64,000 bases of DNA from Abelmoschus esculentus. Lineage: Eukaryota > Streptophyta > Magnoliopsida > Malvales > Malvaceae. The notes under the pieces are model-generated. The model had not been told where the DNA came from, did not search any database, and saw only the letters and a list, made by a program, of their open reading frames with translations. Shown one piece after another: positions 34,501-47,702 of this stretch. Positions within the stretch are counted from its first letter, which is position 1. Each line of letters opens with the position of its first letter. Location: assembly GCA_035048815.1 (NCBI GenBank), contig JAUCBN010000006.1, positions 23,141,001-23,205,000 of the forward strand. Direction: 5' to 3'. The position numbers were made by a program, and so were the translations under genes.

Positions 34501-35349
34501 ATAGGGTATTGTTTCTTCATTGAAAGAGTTTTTGGATTGTCCAGTTCAACAATTGATTACATGTTGCAGTTCTGTAATGAGTTTACTGTTCCGAAGGACA
34601 AGCAAGAGCATTTCAAGTACATCACTCCTCAAGATATTGTTTGTTCTCAGGTGGCAAGATAAAAAGAATTTTATATTAAATTCTTTACTCAAAGAGTAAT
34701 ATCTAACTGAGTAACTGACATGAGAATTGATCTTGCTCTCAGAAGAATGGTGACTCCCAATTGAAAGAGGAAGATATTTGTGTGAGCATTGTTAAAATTG
34801 ACCTGACTCGCGGGAGGAATAATCCTCTCGAAAGGTACTTGCCAACGAACATAATGTTTGCTTTGAAAGCCCCTTTTTCTTGAACAAAGTAACAGATTTA
34901 CTGTGACTCTCCTTGCATGTATTTCCGCATCCAGCATCAAGTTTTTCCAGGTACTAACATCACTTCCTACCTAGTTGTGCTTTTGTGATACTGAAATTAA
35001 CTTAAGATACCATCGGTGTTCGGATTTCTTGATCAGGATTATGAGACGGATTTCAAATTTCCGATACGAGATGAGCACATAAGTCACCTGCTGCCTGCAT
35101 TTTATCAAGATATGATTGTCAGAGTATACTCTAAGAAATCTGAACTGGTATGTTCCAGAGATTTAATTTCCTTGACTAAGGAACATTACCATGATATTGA
35201 TAATGTTTTACGTGTATCTCTCTCTCCATATATGTATGTAGGTAGGAGCAGTTTCTAAGGCCTTTGAAAATTATCAGCTAAAGACATACGGAAGGAAAGC
35301 ACAAGTTCATGATACTCCTGAGAAGAAGAAAAGCCGGAATAGATATTAA
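31531..35349 (+). CDS. SAMHD1-like HD-domain dNTP triphosphohydrolase
   Basis: Nineteen coding exons give 470 residues: 31531-31644, 32094-32131, 32230-32252, 32326-32432, 32519-32570, 32672-32756, 33092-33182, 33279-33317, 33434-33501, 33583-33645, 33829-33884, 33958-34031, 34174-34266, 34373-34474, 34570-34650, 34743-34834, 34935-34950, 35037-35147, 35242-35349. All phases match. The HD metal site is complete: His75 in SRFEHSLG, His115-Asp116 in LLHDVGHGPFSH, and Asp213 in YIVRDSRACGLG. Human SAMHD1 splits dNTPs to nucleoside and triphosphate; the plant protein lacks the SAM domain and starts directly before the HD core. The C-terminus KKKSRNRY is basic. Intron 2 uses a GC donor and exon 17 is only 16 bases. 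Confidence 0.93.
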
Positions 35350-36892
35350 TCACCCACTACCTTCAAGTATACAAATACAGTACAGTACTCACTTTACAAA
35401 TATACTATACTCGTATGGCTTAGAATATATTTTTCCCAAAACCACATTTAAATACTAAGAAACTGGGTAATGGCTATGGCTTGCTTCAAGAATTCCGTAG
35501 CTTTAACCCATTATCACCAAGGCCTCATCTCTTGTGGATCTTATCCTTGCGGGTAAGAAAGATATTGACATGTTAAATTCTCACGGAAATTGAAGGACTT
35601 GGGTTTCGGTTTATGGAAATTAATTTACTTTGTTTTCTTAAATTTCGTATTAGTGTTGATAATACTAGTGTAGAACTTATTTTTGTTTTTTTTACAGTTT
35701 CATAATTCTTTTTATATATTTTTATTTCAAAAGCTTCACCCTCAAATCTATCAATGTAAACTATATTTATCATGAATATAAAGTTTCAAATTATATGACA
35801 TCATTAATGTATATGTTTAATGTAGTGTTATGTTGGTAGGATTATTATTTAACATTTTTAGTGTATGAATTAGTAATATACTAATGTTATATGCTAAGTT
35901 TTAGCCATTCACATAATTTAAATAAAGATTACAAAAATATTTTATTTTTAATAGTATCTTTATATGTTAAATTTAAATTTATATTATTTTTTTGATAAGA
36001 GAATATAATAGTATGTTTCATTAAAAAAAAACTCCTTATTCGCCTATATAGAGTAAAAAAGAGTGCACATTATTCTATTTATAAAAATAAAGTGAGACAA
36101 GTTCTACGATACATATATTACATAATAACATATTCCATATCATGATATAGATTCTCAATAACAAAATCAGATAAATCACTATAATATCATTCGCCTATAT
36201 GAACTCCTCGAAATAACAAAACCAAATGATTTGCGATTATGTTAACTTTTCTATTAACTCGTTGAATACGAACTTCACAATTTCTTTCGATCATTAAATT
36301 TCGTTATAACGAACCTATTTATACTTATATAATAATTAAAATTTTCTTACGTGGCATAAAAATTATTTTCATTAGACAAATAGTTATTTTATCTTTTATT
36401 CACATGGAGTAGCTGGATTTTCAATTTTGGGACTATCCCCCCTAAAATAACCTTATATGAGGTAGAATTTCGAATCCGCGTGGATAATAATTTAAACTTC
36501 TAAATTCGTAACTTATTCGGATCCGTAACCCGAATTATTACCCTACAAAAGCAGCAATTGTATGAGTATCTGAATTTTCCAGGAAATTGCTGGTGCTCGT
36601 TCAAATCTTTGAACTCTTCTATTTTATTGTCAAACTAAAAGACTATAACATAAACCAGTCAACAAACACCAGGTAGTTGTTACTTGTTATGACTAGCTGA
36701 CTTGTTTGGCTCAGTTAACAACTTTTAGTAATTGAAGTTCCTTTTCCTTTCACACAGTTTTCCAGGAAAAGAAAATTGAAGAACCCAGACGTGTGTTAAT
36801 CTTGTTTCTTTGTTACAGCTACTTGTTTCCAGTTTAAAGAACTTCATACTTTCACACAAACCCAGATTTTCAGACTTGAACAAAAGAAGACC
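35350..36892. other. 3' region, AT-rich intergenic DNA and receptor promoter
   Basis: 3' UTR to about 35620, then AT-rich DNA with no coding frame. Balanced composition from about 36660 marks the upstream region of the LRR receptor. No TATA box is clear. Confidence 0.4.
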
Positions 36893-39445
36893 ATGTTGTT
36901 AGAAGACAAAGCTAAGTCACAGTGTTCCACGGTCCTCGTTCCTTTATTCTTAATCCTTATTACAGGTAGATTCTTTTAACTGTAAACATATTTCCAGAAA
37001 CTTTTTCTGTTCTTTTAATCTTAATATAACTGAATACAGATGTTTTTTTAAAGAATTATAGTTTAATGAAGTAGCTTGTATATTTGATATGTTTAAACAA
37101 TTTCAGAACATGTTACAACTTACAAGTGCTTTGGATTTGCAGCTTTTGCTGCAGTTTCAGGGAATTCTTCTCTAGATATAGACAAAGAGGTCGTGATGAA
37201 CCTGAAATCTTTTCTGGAAGAACAAAATCGAGTGAATCGAGGAAGATTCATGGAGTGGAATCGAAGGAGCTCGAACCCATGTGATTGGCATGGAGTCTTA
37301 TGCTGTAATGACAGGGAAAGAATCATTGGCATAGACCTTTCGGACAGCATGATTTCTGGGGCAATGTTCCACAACTTCTCAGCCTTAACTGAACTTCAAC
37401 ACCTTGATCTCTCAAGCAACACACTAAATGGAGCAGTTCTTGACGATTTGAATCGATGCCACAACCTTGTGTACCTCAACTTGTCACACAACATTCTTGA
37501 AGGTGAGCTGAACTTGACTGGATTGAACAGTTTAGAGAAGCTTGATTTGTCGACTAATCGGTTCCGTGGGGAGGTTAAGTTTATTCTCCCAGGAAATTGC
37601 CACAGACTAGTGGTAGCGAATCTCTCGATGAATGATTTCTGGGGTCAACTCGATTACTTCGATGGGTGCTCGAATTTGCAGTATCTGGACTTGAGCTCCA
37701 ACAATTTTAGTGGTAACATTTGGACAGGGTTTGCTAGGCTAATTGAGTTTTCACTTTCTGAAAACTACGTGACAGAATCAGTCCCTGCATCATGTTTTAA
37801 GGAGAATTGTAGTTTGCAGGCATTGGACTTGTCGGACAACAAATTCCATGGTGAAGTTCCGGGGGAGATTTCGAATTGCAAGAATATGGTTACCCTGAAT
37901 CTATGGGGAAACAACTTTACAGGGCCGATTCCCTCGGAGTTGGGATCGATTTCGACACTGGAAGACTTACTGTTGGGAAACAATCGTTTTTCCAGAGTGA
38001 TTCCTGAATCTCTTTCGAACCTGAAGAATTTGGCCTTACTAGATTTGAGCAATAACAGTTTTGGAGGAAAAGTTCAAGAGATTTTTGGGAAGTTCACACA
38101 GTTGAAATCTCTTGCACTCCATGGGAATTCATACACAGATGGATTACTTTCTTCTGGGATTCACAAGCTAACGAATATGTCTCGACTTGATCTAAGTTAC
38201 AATGATTTTTCTGGAGCGTTACCGGTCGAAATCTCTCGAATGCTAGGCTTGGAGTTTTTAATCTTAGCCTGCAATCAATTTACCGGCGACATACCATTCG
38301 AATACGGGGACTTGTCCAATCTGCAGGCTCTTGATCTCTCCTTCAATGGCCTCTCGGGATCAATTCCACCTTCCCTTGGAAACTTGAGGTCCCTATTGTT
38401 TTTAATGCTTGCAAACAACTCATTAACCGGCGAAATCCCTCCTGAGCTCGGAAACTGTACTAGTTTACTGTGGCTGAACCTTGCTAACAACCAACTTTCC
38501 GGGAAATTCCCTCTCGAATTAACAAATATCGGAAGAAATCCCACGCCAACATTCGAATCAAATCGGAGAAGTAAGGAGTTGAATATCGGTCCTACGGCAT
38601 ACTGCTTGGTCGTTAAGAGGCTGCTAACCATAGACTACCCGCCTTTTGATTTTCTCCATACAGTTCTTACCATGAAGACTTGTAGCAGCATATGGAATCA
38701 GTTACTTAAAGGATATGGTTTTTTCCAAATCTGTTCCGGAGGTTCATCGGTTCGGGAGTATGCGGTCTCCGGCTATCTTCAGCTTAGGGGGAACCAACTT
38801 ATAGGCGAGGTCCCTTCCGATATTGGTAAGATGCAACATGTTAGTGTGTTAGATTTTGGTTCCAATGAATTCAATGGGGAACTGCCTGTAGAGATAGAGA
38901 AGTTGCCACTGGTTGTCCTAAACATTTCCCGGAACAGATTTTCAGGCCAAATTCCGTCGGAAATCGGAAATATAGCATGCTTACAGAATCTTGATTTGTC
39001 ACTCAACAATTTCTCAGGCATATTCCCCAAGGAGCTTAGTAGGTTGACTGACCTAAACAGGTTCAATATTTCATTCAATCCACTCATTGCTGGTCCAATT
39101 CCAGCAACGGGACAATTTGCAACATTCGGGGAAGAATCCTTCCAGGGAAATCCACTATTGATAGTTCCGCCCTTCATGTCGAACAATCAACTTCCACTGC
39201 AGCCGTTGCCACCGCCACCGCCGCCACCACCTGTTCCACCTGCATCAGATTCTCATCATGAAAATGAATTTTGGAAAGCCTTGCTAACGGGTTATGGATG
39301 TGGAATGGCAATTGCAATTTCTATAGTATATTTTATTTTTCGAAAACGTGAACCAAAATGGTTTGCCACGATTGTTGACGGCATCCATCAATGGAAGGCG
39401 AAACGGTTGGTGAAGAAGAAGTTGGCTCGAAGGGACAGATTATAG
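36893..39445 (+). CDS. Kinase-less LRR receptor with RLP-type tail
   Basis: Two exons (36893-36965, 37143-39445) encode 791 residues. A hydrophobic signal (STVLVPLFLILITA) is followed by the LRR cap (LKSFLEEQNRVNRGRFMEWN, CDWHGVLC), about 20 LRRs, an island domain (about 500-575, with TNIGRNPTPTFESN and LLKGYGFFQIC), four or five more LRRs and NPLIAGPIPATGQFATF. This ectodomain resembles Arabidopsis At1g74360 (NILR1), a receptor kinase of about 1100 residues. Here, after a Pro run (LPPPPPPPPVPP), comes FWKALLTGYGCGMAIAISIV, a membrane segment with GxxxG, and a 34-residue basic tail containing EPKWF. That end is typical of receptor-like proteins of the Cf-9 kind. No kinase follows. It would need a partner kinase, as RLPs do with SOBIR1; partner and ligand are unknown. 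Confidence 0.9.
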
Positions 39446-40666
39446 TGACGGTCCAAGGTGATTGTCGGTAGTGTGTGTAATGCACGACGAGAGGAGCAAT
39501 GAGTATTATACTTACCATATTTGCTTAGATGAATTGAAATAATTTGATACGCCAATATTTGTACTAATAATGAGCTTACTAGTACTACAATGTTCTTGGT
39601 CTTCTGTATAATTTCTTTTTTTTCAATGCTACTTAAATATTTTTTTATATCTTTATTAAATTATTATATATATTTATTTTTATCATTAATATTTTATATT
39701 GAGTTAAAATAGTTTTTTTTAAATAAAAATTATTATTTGACTAACTATCTTTACGAATAATGATGTAACATGTTGACTTATTTAGGATATTGAAATATTT
39801 TTGTTTTTTCTTTTAAAAACAATAAAGTATTTAATTATTATTTTTGAAAAAAGTTAAATAACATATTACTCGAATAAAATTCTTATCTACAGTTTTTGAT
39901 AAATAATAAATTTATTAATTTATTATTTTTTACAATAAAAATATATTTTTTCAAATAAATTATGCATTTTTATTTATTAAAAATAAAATAATAAATTAAA
40001 AATTATATATTTTTAAAAATTTATTTTTAAAAATATCACGTCGACAAATCAACATACCACATATCATATGTATTAGTTGTTAGCCAAATAATAATTTTTA
40101 TCTACTGAGGCCATTTTGATTTATATTATCTTTAATTTAACTGCCATAAGTATAAGTTAATGATTAATATTTATTTCTTTATCTGTTAATAATTTTTAGA
40201 ATAAGTGGTTAATATTTTTAATTAATTTTTTGAAGGACTTAAAATTTTTAGTTGATATTTTTCGTATAAATTTAAAATTTAAAAATTATTTTCTCTTTTC
40301 TACTAATTAAACTTGTTTATTTTTTATTTTTCTTTTCAATAAAAAATTCCTAATGAAATTACCAAATTCAATTTCAGCTAAAGCCGGGTTTCAACTAATT
40401 AAAAAGAGCCACGTTAAGGAAACCAAAGCCGATAATCATACACCGGCAAGCAGGAAATCCTTCCCCATTAACACTCACGCACTTCTTCCTCCCTCCTTCC
40501 CTCTTGTGTCATATTTAGGGTAATTAGATGACAGCATTAACTGAGCATTGGATTTTGATTTGAAGTTTTATCATAAAATTAAGAAGAAAAAAATCTTCCA
40601 TTTTTAAATTATTAAAATTCTTTGACAAACTTTACTGAATTCATCGCTCGATCTCTTGCTTCTTCA
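39446..40666. other. AT-rich intergenic DNA and upstream region of the RBM25-like gene
   Basis: 3' UTR of the receptor gene to about 39620, then very AT-rich DNA with no gene. I looked for a displaced kinase exon here and saw none. A C/T-rich leader starts near 40470. Confidence 0.45.
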
Positions 40667-43600
40667 ATGGCTGATTCTCCCTCCTCTACCGCAGTCCTAG
40701 AGAACACCACTGATTCCCAATTTAAACCCGATGTTGATAAACAGAATCCGTCACCCGCCCAACCCGATCCGACTCCTTCCTCTACCACGCCAACACAGCT
40801 TCAACCAAACCCTAACCCTAGCGCGCCTTTGGTATCCCCTCAACCTCCTCCCCTGATTCCTTCATACTCGACTCCACAGCCGATCTCCGGAGCTGCCTCT
40901 GTCGTTCCTCCGGCGCCTCCCTCGTTTCGTCCGGTACCGCAGTTCTCGCCGTTACCGAATTATCCTGCTCCTGGCTTGCAGCCGCCCGGCGTGAGTTCGG
41001 CTCCTGGTTCTCTTCCGCCGCCGTTGATGCAGTACCAGGTGCCTTCGGGGCAGGTTCCGAATCCTGCCCTTAGACCGTTTACTCCGATTCCAAATGGTTA
41101 CGCGGCCGTACCGGGAGCTGTTCCTCCGGGAACCATGCCTCCTCCGGGTGGGTTATTCCTTCCCTTTTAAAGTGTGTGCATAATTGTGAATTTAATTCAA
41201 ATATTGATCTTTAACCTGATTGTACCATTGAGTTGATTTTCGATTTCTCATTTGTATGTAGTATGTACCTGTGCTTATTCCCTTTCTGTGATATTTTTCT
41301 GGTGCAATTGTTATGAATGTGCTGATAATATCCTTAGATAATGTAAGCTAATGAGGGACATATGAGATGCCGTCTCCTATAATGTGTTGATTGAATAGGG
41401 GTGAAAGAAATGTTGGAGGGGCATCAATTCAAATTTGTTAAGTGTGACCCACGTCTATTTGCTTTTCCTTAATTGGGTTTTCGGTTTTCCTTTATTGCAT
41501 TTAGTGTTAAAAAGAAATGTAGATTTTAAATATCATATTCAAGTTAAAACCACCTAGAGTTTTACTGGTAATGTGTACTAAATTGTGCAGAAGAATTCAA
41601 CTCTATAACTTCCAGTATTGTTCTAAATCTTGTAGCATTCTGTCGTGTTAATTTTTAGTAGGCCGTATACTTTCTGGTAGTTTTAAGGATAATTTCCCAT
41701 TCATGGGTTTATGAATTGCCAGCAGCTGACCATGTTAACAACTGAGTGCTCCTTGGCTTTGTATTCTAAGGTATCACAATCCTCCCAATTACATTTTCTT
41801 TCTTGTTCTCTCTCCTGTGTTTTTTCATGTGGCACTTGGGCTCTAACAGTTGAGATAAATCTAAAATGGTGAAATATGAAAGTACAATTTTGTGTTAAAT
41901 AATTCATTTGCAAGCATGAGATGCTGGAAGTCTCATGCTATCCAATCTCCAAAATTGTGCAATTGGTGCATGGGATAAGGCTATTAACGAGTGAATGTCT
42001 AAGGTAAGTTCACTCTACACAGCCATGATTATGAATTCGTTGCTATTCTCTTGATGTTTCCTTCAGGTTTTCTATTCAGCTGGTGATAGTTGCCATGCCT
42101 GTGGTGCCATCTCTTTATAGTTTTAATGTGTGGTAAAATCATTTAATTATTCTTTTAGAAAATTCTTTTCCTGTAAGAGTGCTTCGTTACATTGAAAACA
42201 TTGTCAATGTGTTCATTTTGTCAACATTATCTGATATGGTTGCATAGATATTTGTTTTCTTTTATGCAGGACTTCTCCGCTATCCTTCTCCTTACCCAGC
42301 AATGATTCGGCCTGCATTCCCTCCACGTCCACCTGGAGCTATTGGTGTGATTCCAACAGTTTTACGGCCTCATGTTCCTGGTGTTCGCCCAATTATTCCT
42401 CCTGTCATTAGACCATCTATTCCCAATGTTACTCCAACAGAGAAGCCACAAACTACAGTTTATGTTGGCAAGATAGCACCATCTGTGGACAATGACTTCA
42501 TGCTCTCTCTTCTTCGTGTGAGTTATTAATATTATTATTTTTATATTGTACTTTTTTTCCTTTTTGACGTAGCTTTGCTTATGTTTATTTTCTATCTTTG
42601 ACTTTGTATGATGTTTTTATTTCACCTTTTTGAAGCTTTGTGGACCCGTCAAGAGTTGGAAACGTCCCTCTAATGGGGCTCCAAAAAGTTTTGGGTTTTG
42701 TGAATTTGAGTCTGCTGAAGGGGTTCTTCGTGCATTACGCCTACTTAGCAAATTCAATATTGACGGACAAGAATTAATGGTGAGTTCTTTTATTATCTTT
42801 TTACATCCTCCGTGATTGTCTTAAAGTTTTTTATTTTGTTTTGGGTATGTGTGGTAAGGTTTGCTTCTAAATTCACTATGATTTAAAATTCGTGGAGGTT
42901 AGATTATTATCGCATTTCATTATGCGACAAGCTGTTCAGTTTATTTTGAAACTGAATTTGACTAAACTTCTATCTTTTACTTTAATTTAAAATAATTGTA
43001 TCTTATAACCTGTATTGTGTTTGAAATATAAAATTGAATGGTATGATGCATGATATGTAAAACATGGTAGGAAAAAATTATGGATAACATTAAGGTGTAA
43101 GATAGAATTCACCTTTTCTGGTTAAATGCATGCGTTTCATTATGATCTATTTTCAACCAATATATTTCCCCATCCTTTTCTAAACGTTTCTAGATAATTT
43201 TTCACCTTAAATTTGTTTTTAATGGTCCACTTAACTGGAAGTTTTATGCCTTTTTATTCTTAAAATAGCTTATTTTAGGTTTGGTTAAATGTTCTATGGA
43301 GTAAGTGGGTTTCTTTAAGTAATATTCCTTTAGCAGCAATTGGTTATGATCTCTGCATCCTATGATGACCGGTAAAGCAATATATCATTTAGTGACTGTG
43401 AGCTTCTATTTGAATTATTTACTCTTGCCTGCGGTCACTCCTTGGCCTTATCTTGTTTCATTGATTTGATTTTGCACCACAGGTAAATGTTAATCAAGCA
43501 ACAAAGGATTATCTGGTGAAGTATGTTCAAAAGAAAACAGAAAATGCAAAGAAAACAAATGAAGCTCAAGCTTCAGTGTCTGATAAAGAAGTTGAAAATG

Positions 43601-45831
43601 CAGTAGAGAATGAGAAGAATGAATCTGTTGAGGATTCCAATAACAGTGACAGTGGCGACAAAGAAACAAATATTGTTGATATTGCCAACTCTGGCATTGT
43701 CACTGATGAAGACCGTGAGGCTGATCGAGATGCTTCAGAGAAGCTTGCTGGCATGGTTGAGGAGAGGTTAAAGACTAATCCTCTCCCTCCACCACCTCCT
43801 CTACCAACTGCTCCTGATGCTTCTGGAAAATCAAACTCAGATGTTGATTTTATGAGAAATGGTGAGTTATTGCCACTCCACCTTTTGTGGTTCTTTTGAT
43901 CTCTTTATTCTCTTTATGTCATCAAAATCTATACGGAAGTTAGTAACTATACTTACTATTTTTCAAAAATAGGAGATTTTGATATTGAGTGCATATTTTG
44001 TAGATGGACCTGAAGGTAAAAATGATGATGAGACTACCAGTGAGAGCAAAGTGACAACAGAAAATGATCGACCTGAGACAAGTTCACCTGATCGTAGGTA
44101 TGACAGGAGTAGAGGCAGAGAGCAAGATCTTAAGAGGGAGAAAGAACGTGAAATTGAAAGATTAGAGAGAGAAACAGAGCGGGAAAGGATGAGAAAAGAG
44201 AGGGAGCAGAGGAGGAAGATTGAGGAGGCAGAGCGTGAGTATGAAAAATTTCTTAGAGATTGGGAGCAAAGAGAAAAGGATAAGGAGAAACAGAGACAGT
44301 ATGAGAAGGAGAGGGAGAAAGAGAGGGAGCGCAAACGAAAGAAGGAGATTCGCTATGATGAAGAAGATGACGACGACGATGATTCGAGAAAAAGGTTGCG
44401 AAGGAGTATTTTGGAGGAAAAGAGGAGGAAGAGGTTGCGGGAGAAGGAGGATGACTTGGCTGATAGGCTCAAAGAAGAGAAAGAAATTGCTGAGGCCAAG
44501 AAAAGGGCAGAGGAGGAGGAGCTGCAACAACAGCAGCAACGAGATGCATTAAAGCTTTTGTCTGGTCGCTTTGCAAACGGAGCTGAAAAGACTGTATTGA
44601 CTGAAGAAGCTAGCATCAAAAGCAAAGATATGCCGATTGAACAGGATTATGAGCGCGAATCAAGTCATGAAAACCAGATAGATGGTATTTGTTTGTCTTC
44701 TTAACTTTGTCTTAATTTAATTGTTGTTTTCATCTTGTTTTTTTTCCTTAAATGAAATACGTTTGTGTATGATAGGTGATGAGAATATGCAAAATGGCTC
44801 TTGTGACGAATCAAACGTGGCCTATGTTTCTGCATCAGATACACGACAGAGTGGGAATGCACCCGCAAGAAAGCTGGGTTTTGGTCTTGTTGGATCTGGA
44901 AAGCGGACTACTGTTCCATCTGTTTTCCATGAAGAGGAAGACGACGATGCACAGAAGGAGAAGAAAATGAGGCCTCTGGTTCCCATTGATTACTCGACTG
45001 AGGAACTGCAGGCTGTCCAACCTGGTGCACCTTCGCCAAATTTGGTTGCAGCTGCTGAATTTGCAAAGCGAATATCAAATGTTAATCCTAGAGAGGAAAA
45101 GCCTGATTCAGAAAGAGAGCGAACCAGACGTTCATATGATAAATCTAGTAGGGATAAAGATCGTAATGATGAGGATAGTACTCGCAGCAGAGATGAGACC
45201 AGAGTGAAGATCCATGATTGGGATAGAGACAGGGAACATGGACATGATAAGGTGAAAACAACAGATAACCAGAAGCTTTTGGATGCGAAACAATTAATTG
45301 ATATGATTCCAAAGACGAAGGAGGAACTATTTGCTTATGAGATAAACTGGAATGTATATGACCAGGTAATCATCCTTTCACATGTCCTTTTCCAAACTGA
45401 TATTTTCAGAAAAAACATTTGTCGTCTGGTTAGGGTTTGGCATATGTGGAGCCCAACATGAATATTGCAGTATCTATATTTCTCTTCTGCATTTATTGGA
45501 AATAATCATCTTTAGATGGCTATGTTTACCTTATAATTTGAGTTTAAACCCAATCTCTTTGTTTGTTACACTTATGCAGCATGCATTGCATGAGAGAATG
45601 AGACCCTGGATTTCAAAGAAAATTACAGAGTTCTTGGGCGAAGAAGAGAAAACACTGGTTGATTACATCGTATCGAGTACTCAAGAACATGTCAAGGCCA
45701 CCCAAATGCTGGAGCTGCTTCAGTCTATATTAGACGAAGAAGCTGAGATGTTTGTGCTTAAGATGTGGAGGATGCTGATATTCGAAATTAAAAAAGTAGA
45801 GACCGGTCTGGCTCAGCGTTCGAGACCCTGA
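40667..45831 (+). CDS. RBM25-like splicing factor (RRM + RE/RD-rich + PWI)
   Basis: Seven coding exons: 40667-41147, 42270-42517, 42636-42779, 43483-43861, 44004-44684, 44776-45365 and 45580-45831, giving 924 residues with matching phases. The protein starts MADSPSSTAV with a Pro-rich N-terminal third. An RRM follows (about 223-305): TVYVGKIAPSVDNDFML and KSFGFCEFESAEGVLRAL carry the RNP-type strands. Then comes an acidic stretch, a long Arg/Glu/Lys/Asp-rich helix region (about 440-620), and a C-terminal PWI domain (ELFAYEINWNVYDQ, ERMRPWISKKITEFLG, LVDYIVSSTQEHV). This order is that of human RBM25 and yeast Snu71, U1-snRNP-associated regulators of splice-site choice, so a nuclear role is expected. 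The frame opens 15 codons earlier, but the ATG at 40667 is the first methionine with family-like sequence. Confidence 0.93.
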
Positions 45832-47702
45832 TCTAACATTGCTGTGGGTTCCTGTGTTTGTCTACAGGACTGCGATTTTGTTTGCATGGTTATTGATTAA
45901 TCCCCATCGGGTGAGACTCATGATACCTTCTCTTTTCAGCCTCTGTTCTTTTAAGAACTAAATGTAGATTACCTTGGGGAATAGGATTTTCTGAGGTTGT
46001 AATACTTCTAAGCACACTATTGCTTCGTATTAACCCTTTCTTCTTTTTGGCCGCTCTGAATGAAGAACACTATTGAAATTTGACACTACCCCATGCCTAA
46101 TTTTCAACTACTCGGATGTTCTTTGAGTCAAATAAATCAGATGATGGGAAATATTTGGGGGGGGGGGGAAATCTATAAGTGGGTTAAATTTAGGGTTTAG
46201 AATTAGAATTTAGGGTTTAAAGTTTTGAGAGAGTTTTGAATTTTGGTATGTGCAAAGAAAAGTGCATCGGTTCCTTACGTCTGCTTGGGCGTCTGATTAG
46301 ATTTAAAGCTTTTGTTTACCAGGAGAAATCTGTTCATGTCATCAAGTCTATTTATTCATTCACTAATTACATGTAAGAATGAGGTGATAATTCTTTTTAA
46401 AACAATAAGATAAATGAATCCGGTTAGTTTGGATAATAGAAAGGGTTCATCGTATAATTTCTTGTTTACTCGTATTCAAGTAATCTGAAAACTGGTTTGG
46501 GAAGTCAAATTGATTGATCTTTCTGTTTCTGTAATTATTTGCATGTATTTTTTTTTCATTATTCAAGAACATATTAATAATTCCCTCTTTATCTAAAATA
46601 ATTTTTATTGTTTTATTTTTTTCAAATTATGCTTTATACTTGTATAATATTTTTATCTTTTAATATTTTATTTTTTAAAAGTATTTTAATCTTTTTAAAA
46701 ATTATTGTTTTTAAATAAATTTCAAAATTAAGAAAACATTTTTATATTTTAAAATATTTTTAGATTTTTTTTCATCTTATAGATATTTAAAAAATAAAAT
46801 TATAAAAATCTTAAATTTTACGAGTAACATTATCTATTGTGATTCGTCTAACAATTCAAAAGCTATTAAAATTAACAATCAATGTTAGATGAAAAGATCA
46901 TTTTTTTAGTTTAATGGTTTAATTAAATGTAAAAAATAAAATTTTAATTATTTTTTTATAAAACTCTAATAACTTAAAAGCCTTTTTACTCTTTCAAAAG
47001 CTAAACAGATACTTGTACTCGTCTTTGTATTAATATATTTATTGAACAAATTTAAGTGATCCTTGAGGTCGTAGTAGCAGGACGTTTGGCATCAGCATTT
47101 ACTGGTTGACTCACCCGGCAGCTGCTCTCAAGACTTCGGAAACAGCGGGAGACTAACTCAGGCTCAGCTACAAAATGACAAAGGGAAAACGGTTGGTTTC
47201 CTTTGTAATACACGCCCGCAAAGAATATCATTTTCTCCACAGGCGCAAACATTGAAAAAAAAATACTCCACAGGCATTCCATAATTTTATTTTAAAGCTA
47301 AAATACAGATTCGTAGTTTTAAATCTTAAAACTTGAATAATATATTTTCTCGAATATTATCATTTCTAAAATTAAACTTTATTTGGACAATGTCTTGAAA
47401 AGCCAGCATATAGAAAAATGATATCTGGAAATGGCTTATTAATTAGATTCCATTTGTATCCAAAGGACGTAAGCTTTTATGCTCCTTGTAACCATTTGGC
47501 ACCTTATGTACTGTCCCTTGTTCAACTAAGTCCAAATTGTCTTGACTTGAGAAATTATTATTAAAAACAGAAACTTTTATGATCCCAATACCATGGTCTG
47601 TTGGTTTTCCTCGATTCATTGAACACCAGGTTCAAATGAAAAGATTCCGTCTTTCTGTAATGGTATAACCTTGGGATTTCTCCATCGTTATTCTCTGTTC
47701 AA
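45832..47702. other. Intergenic DNA
   Basis: 3' region of the RBM25-like gene to about 46080, a G run at about 46158-46168, a few telomere-like TTTAGGGTTT units (about 46188-46222), then AT-rich DNA. The - strand frame at 47052-47282 has no family features. The upstream region of the receptor kinase is from about 47560. Confidence 0.4.

Noticed and set aside
43963..44625. Leu- and Ser-rich - strand frames opposite the RBM25-like gene
   Set aside because: They are antisense readings of the Arg/Glu-rich coding repeats.
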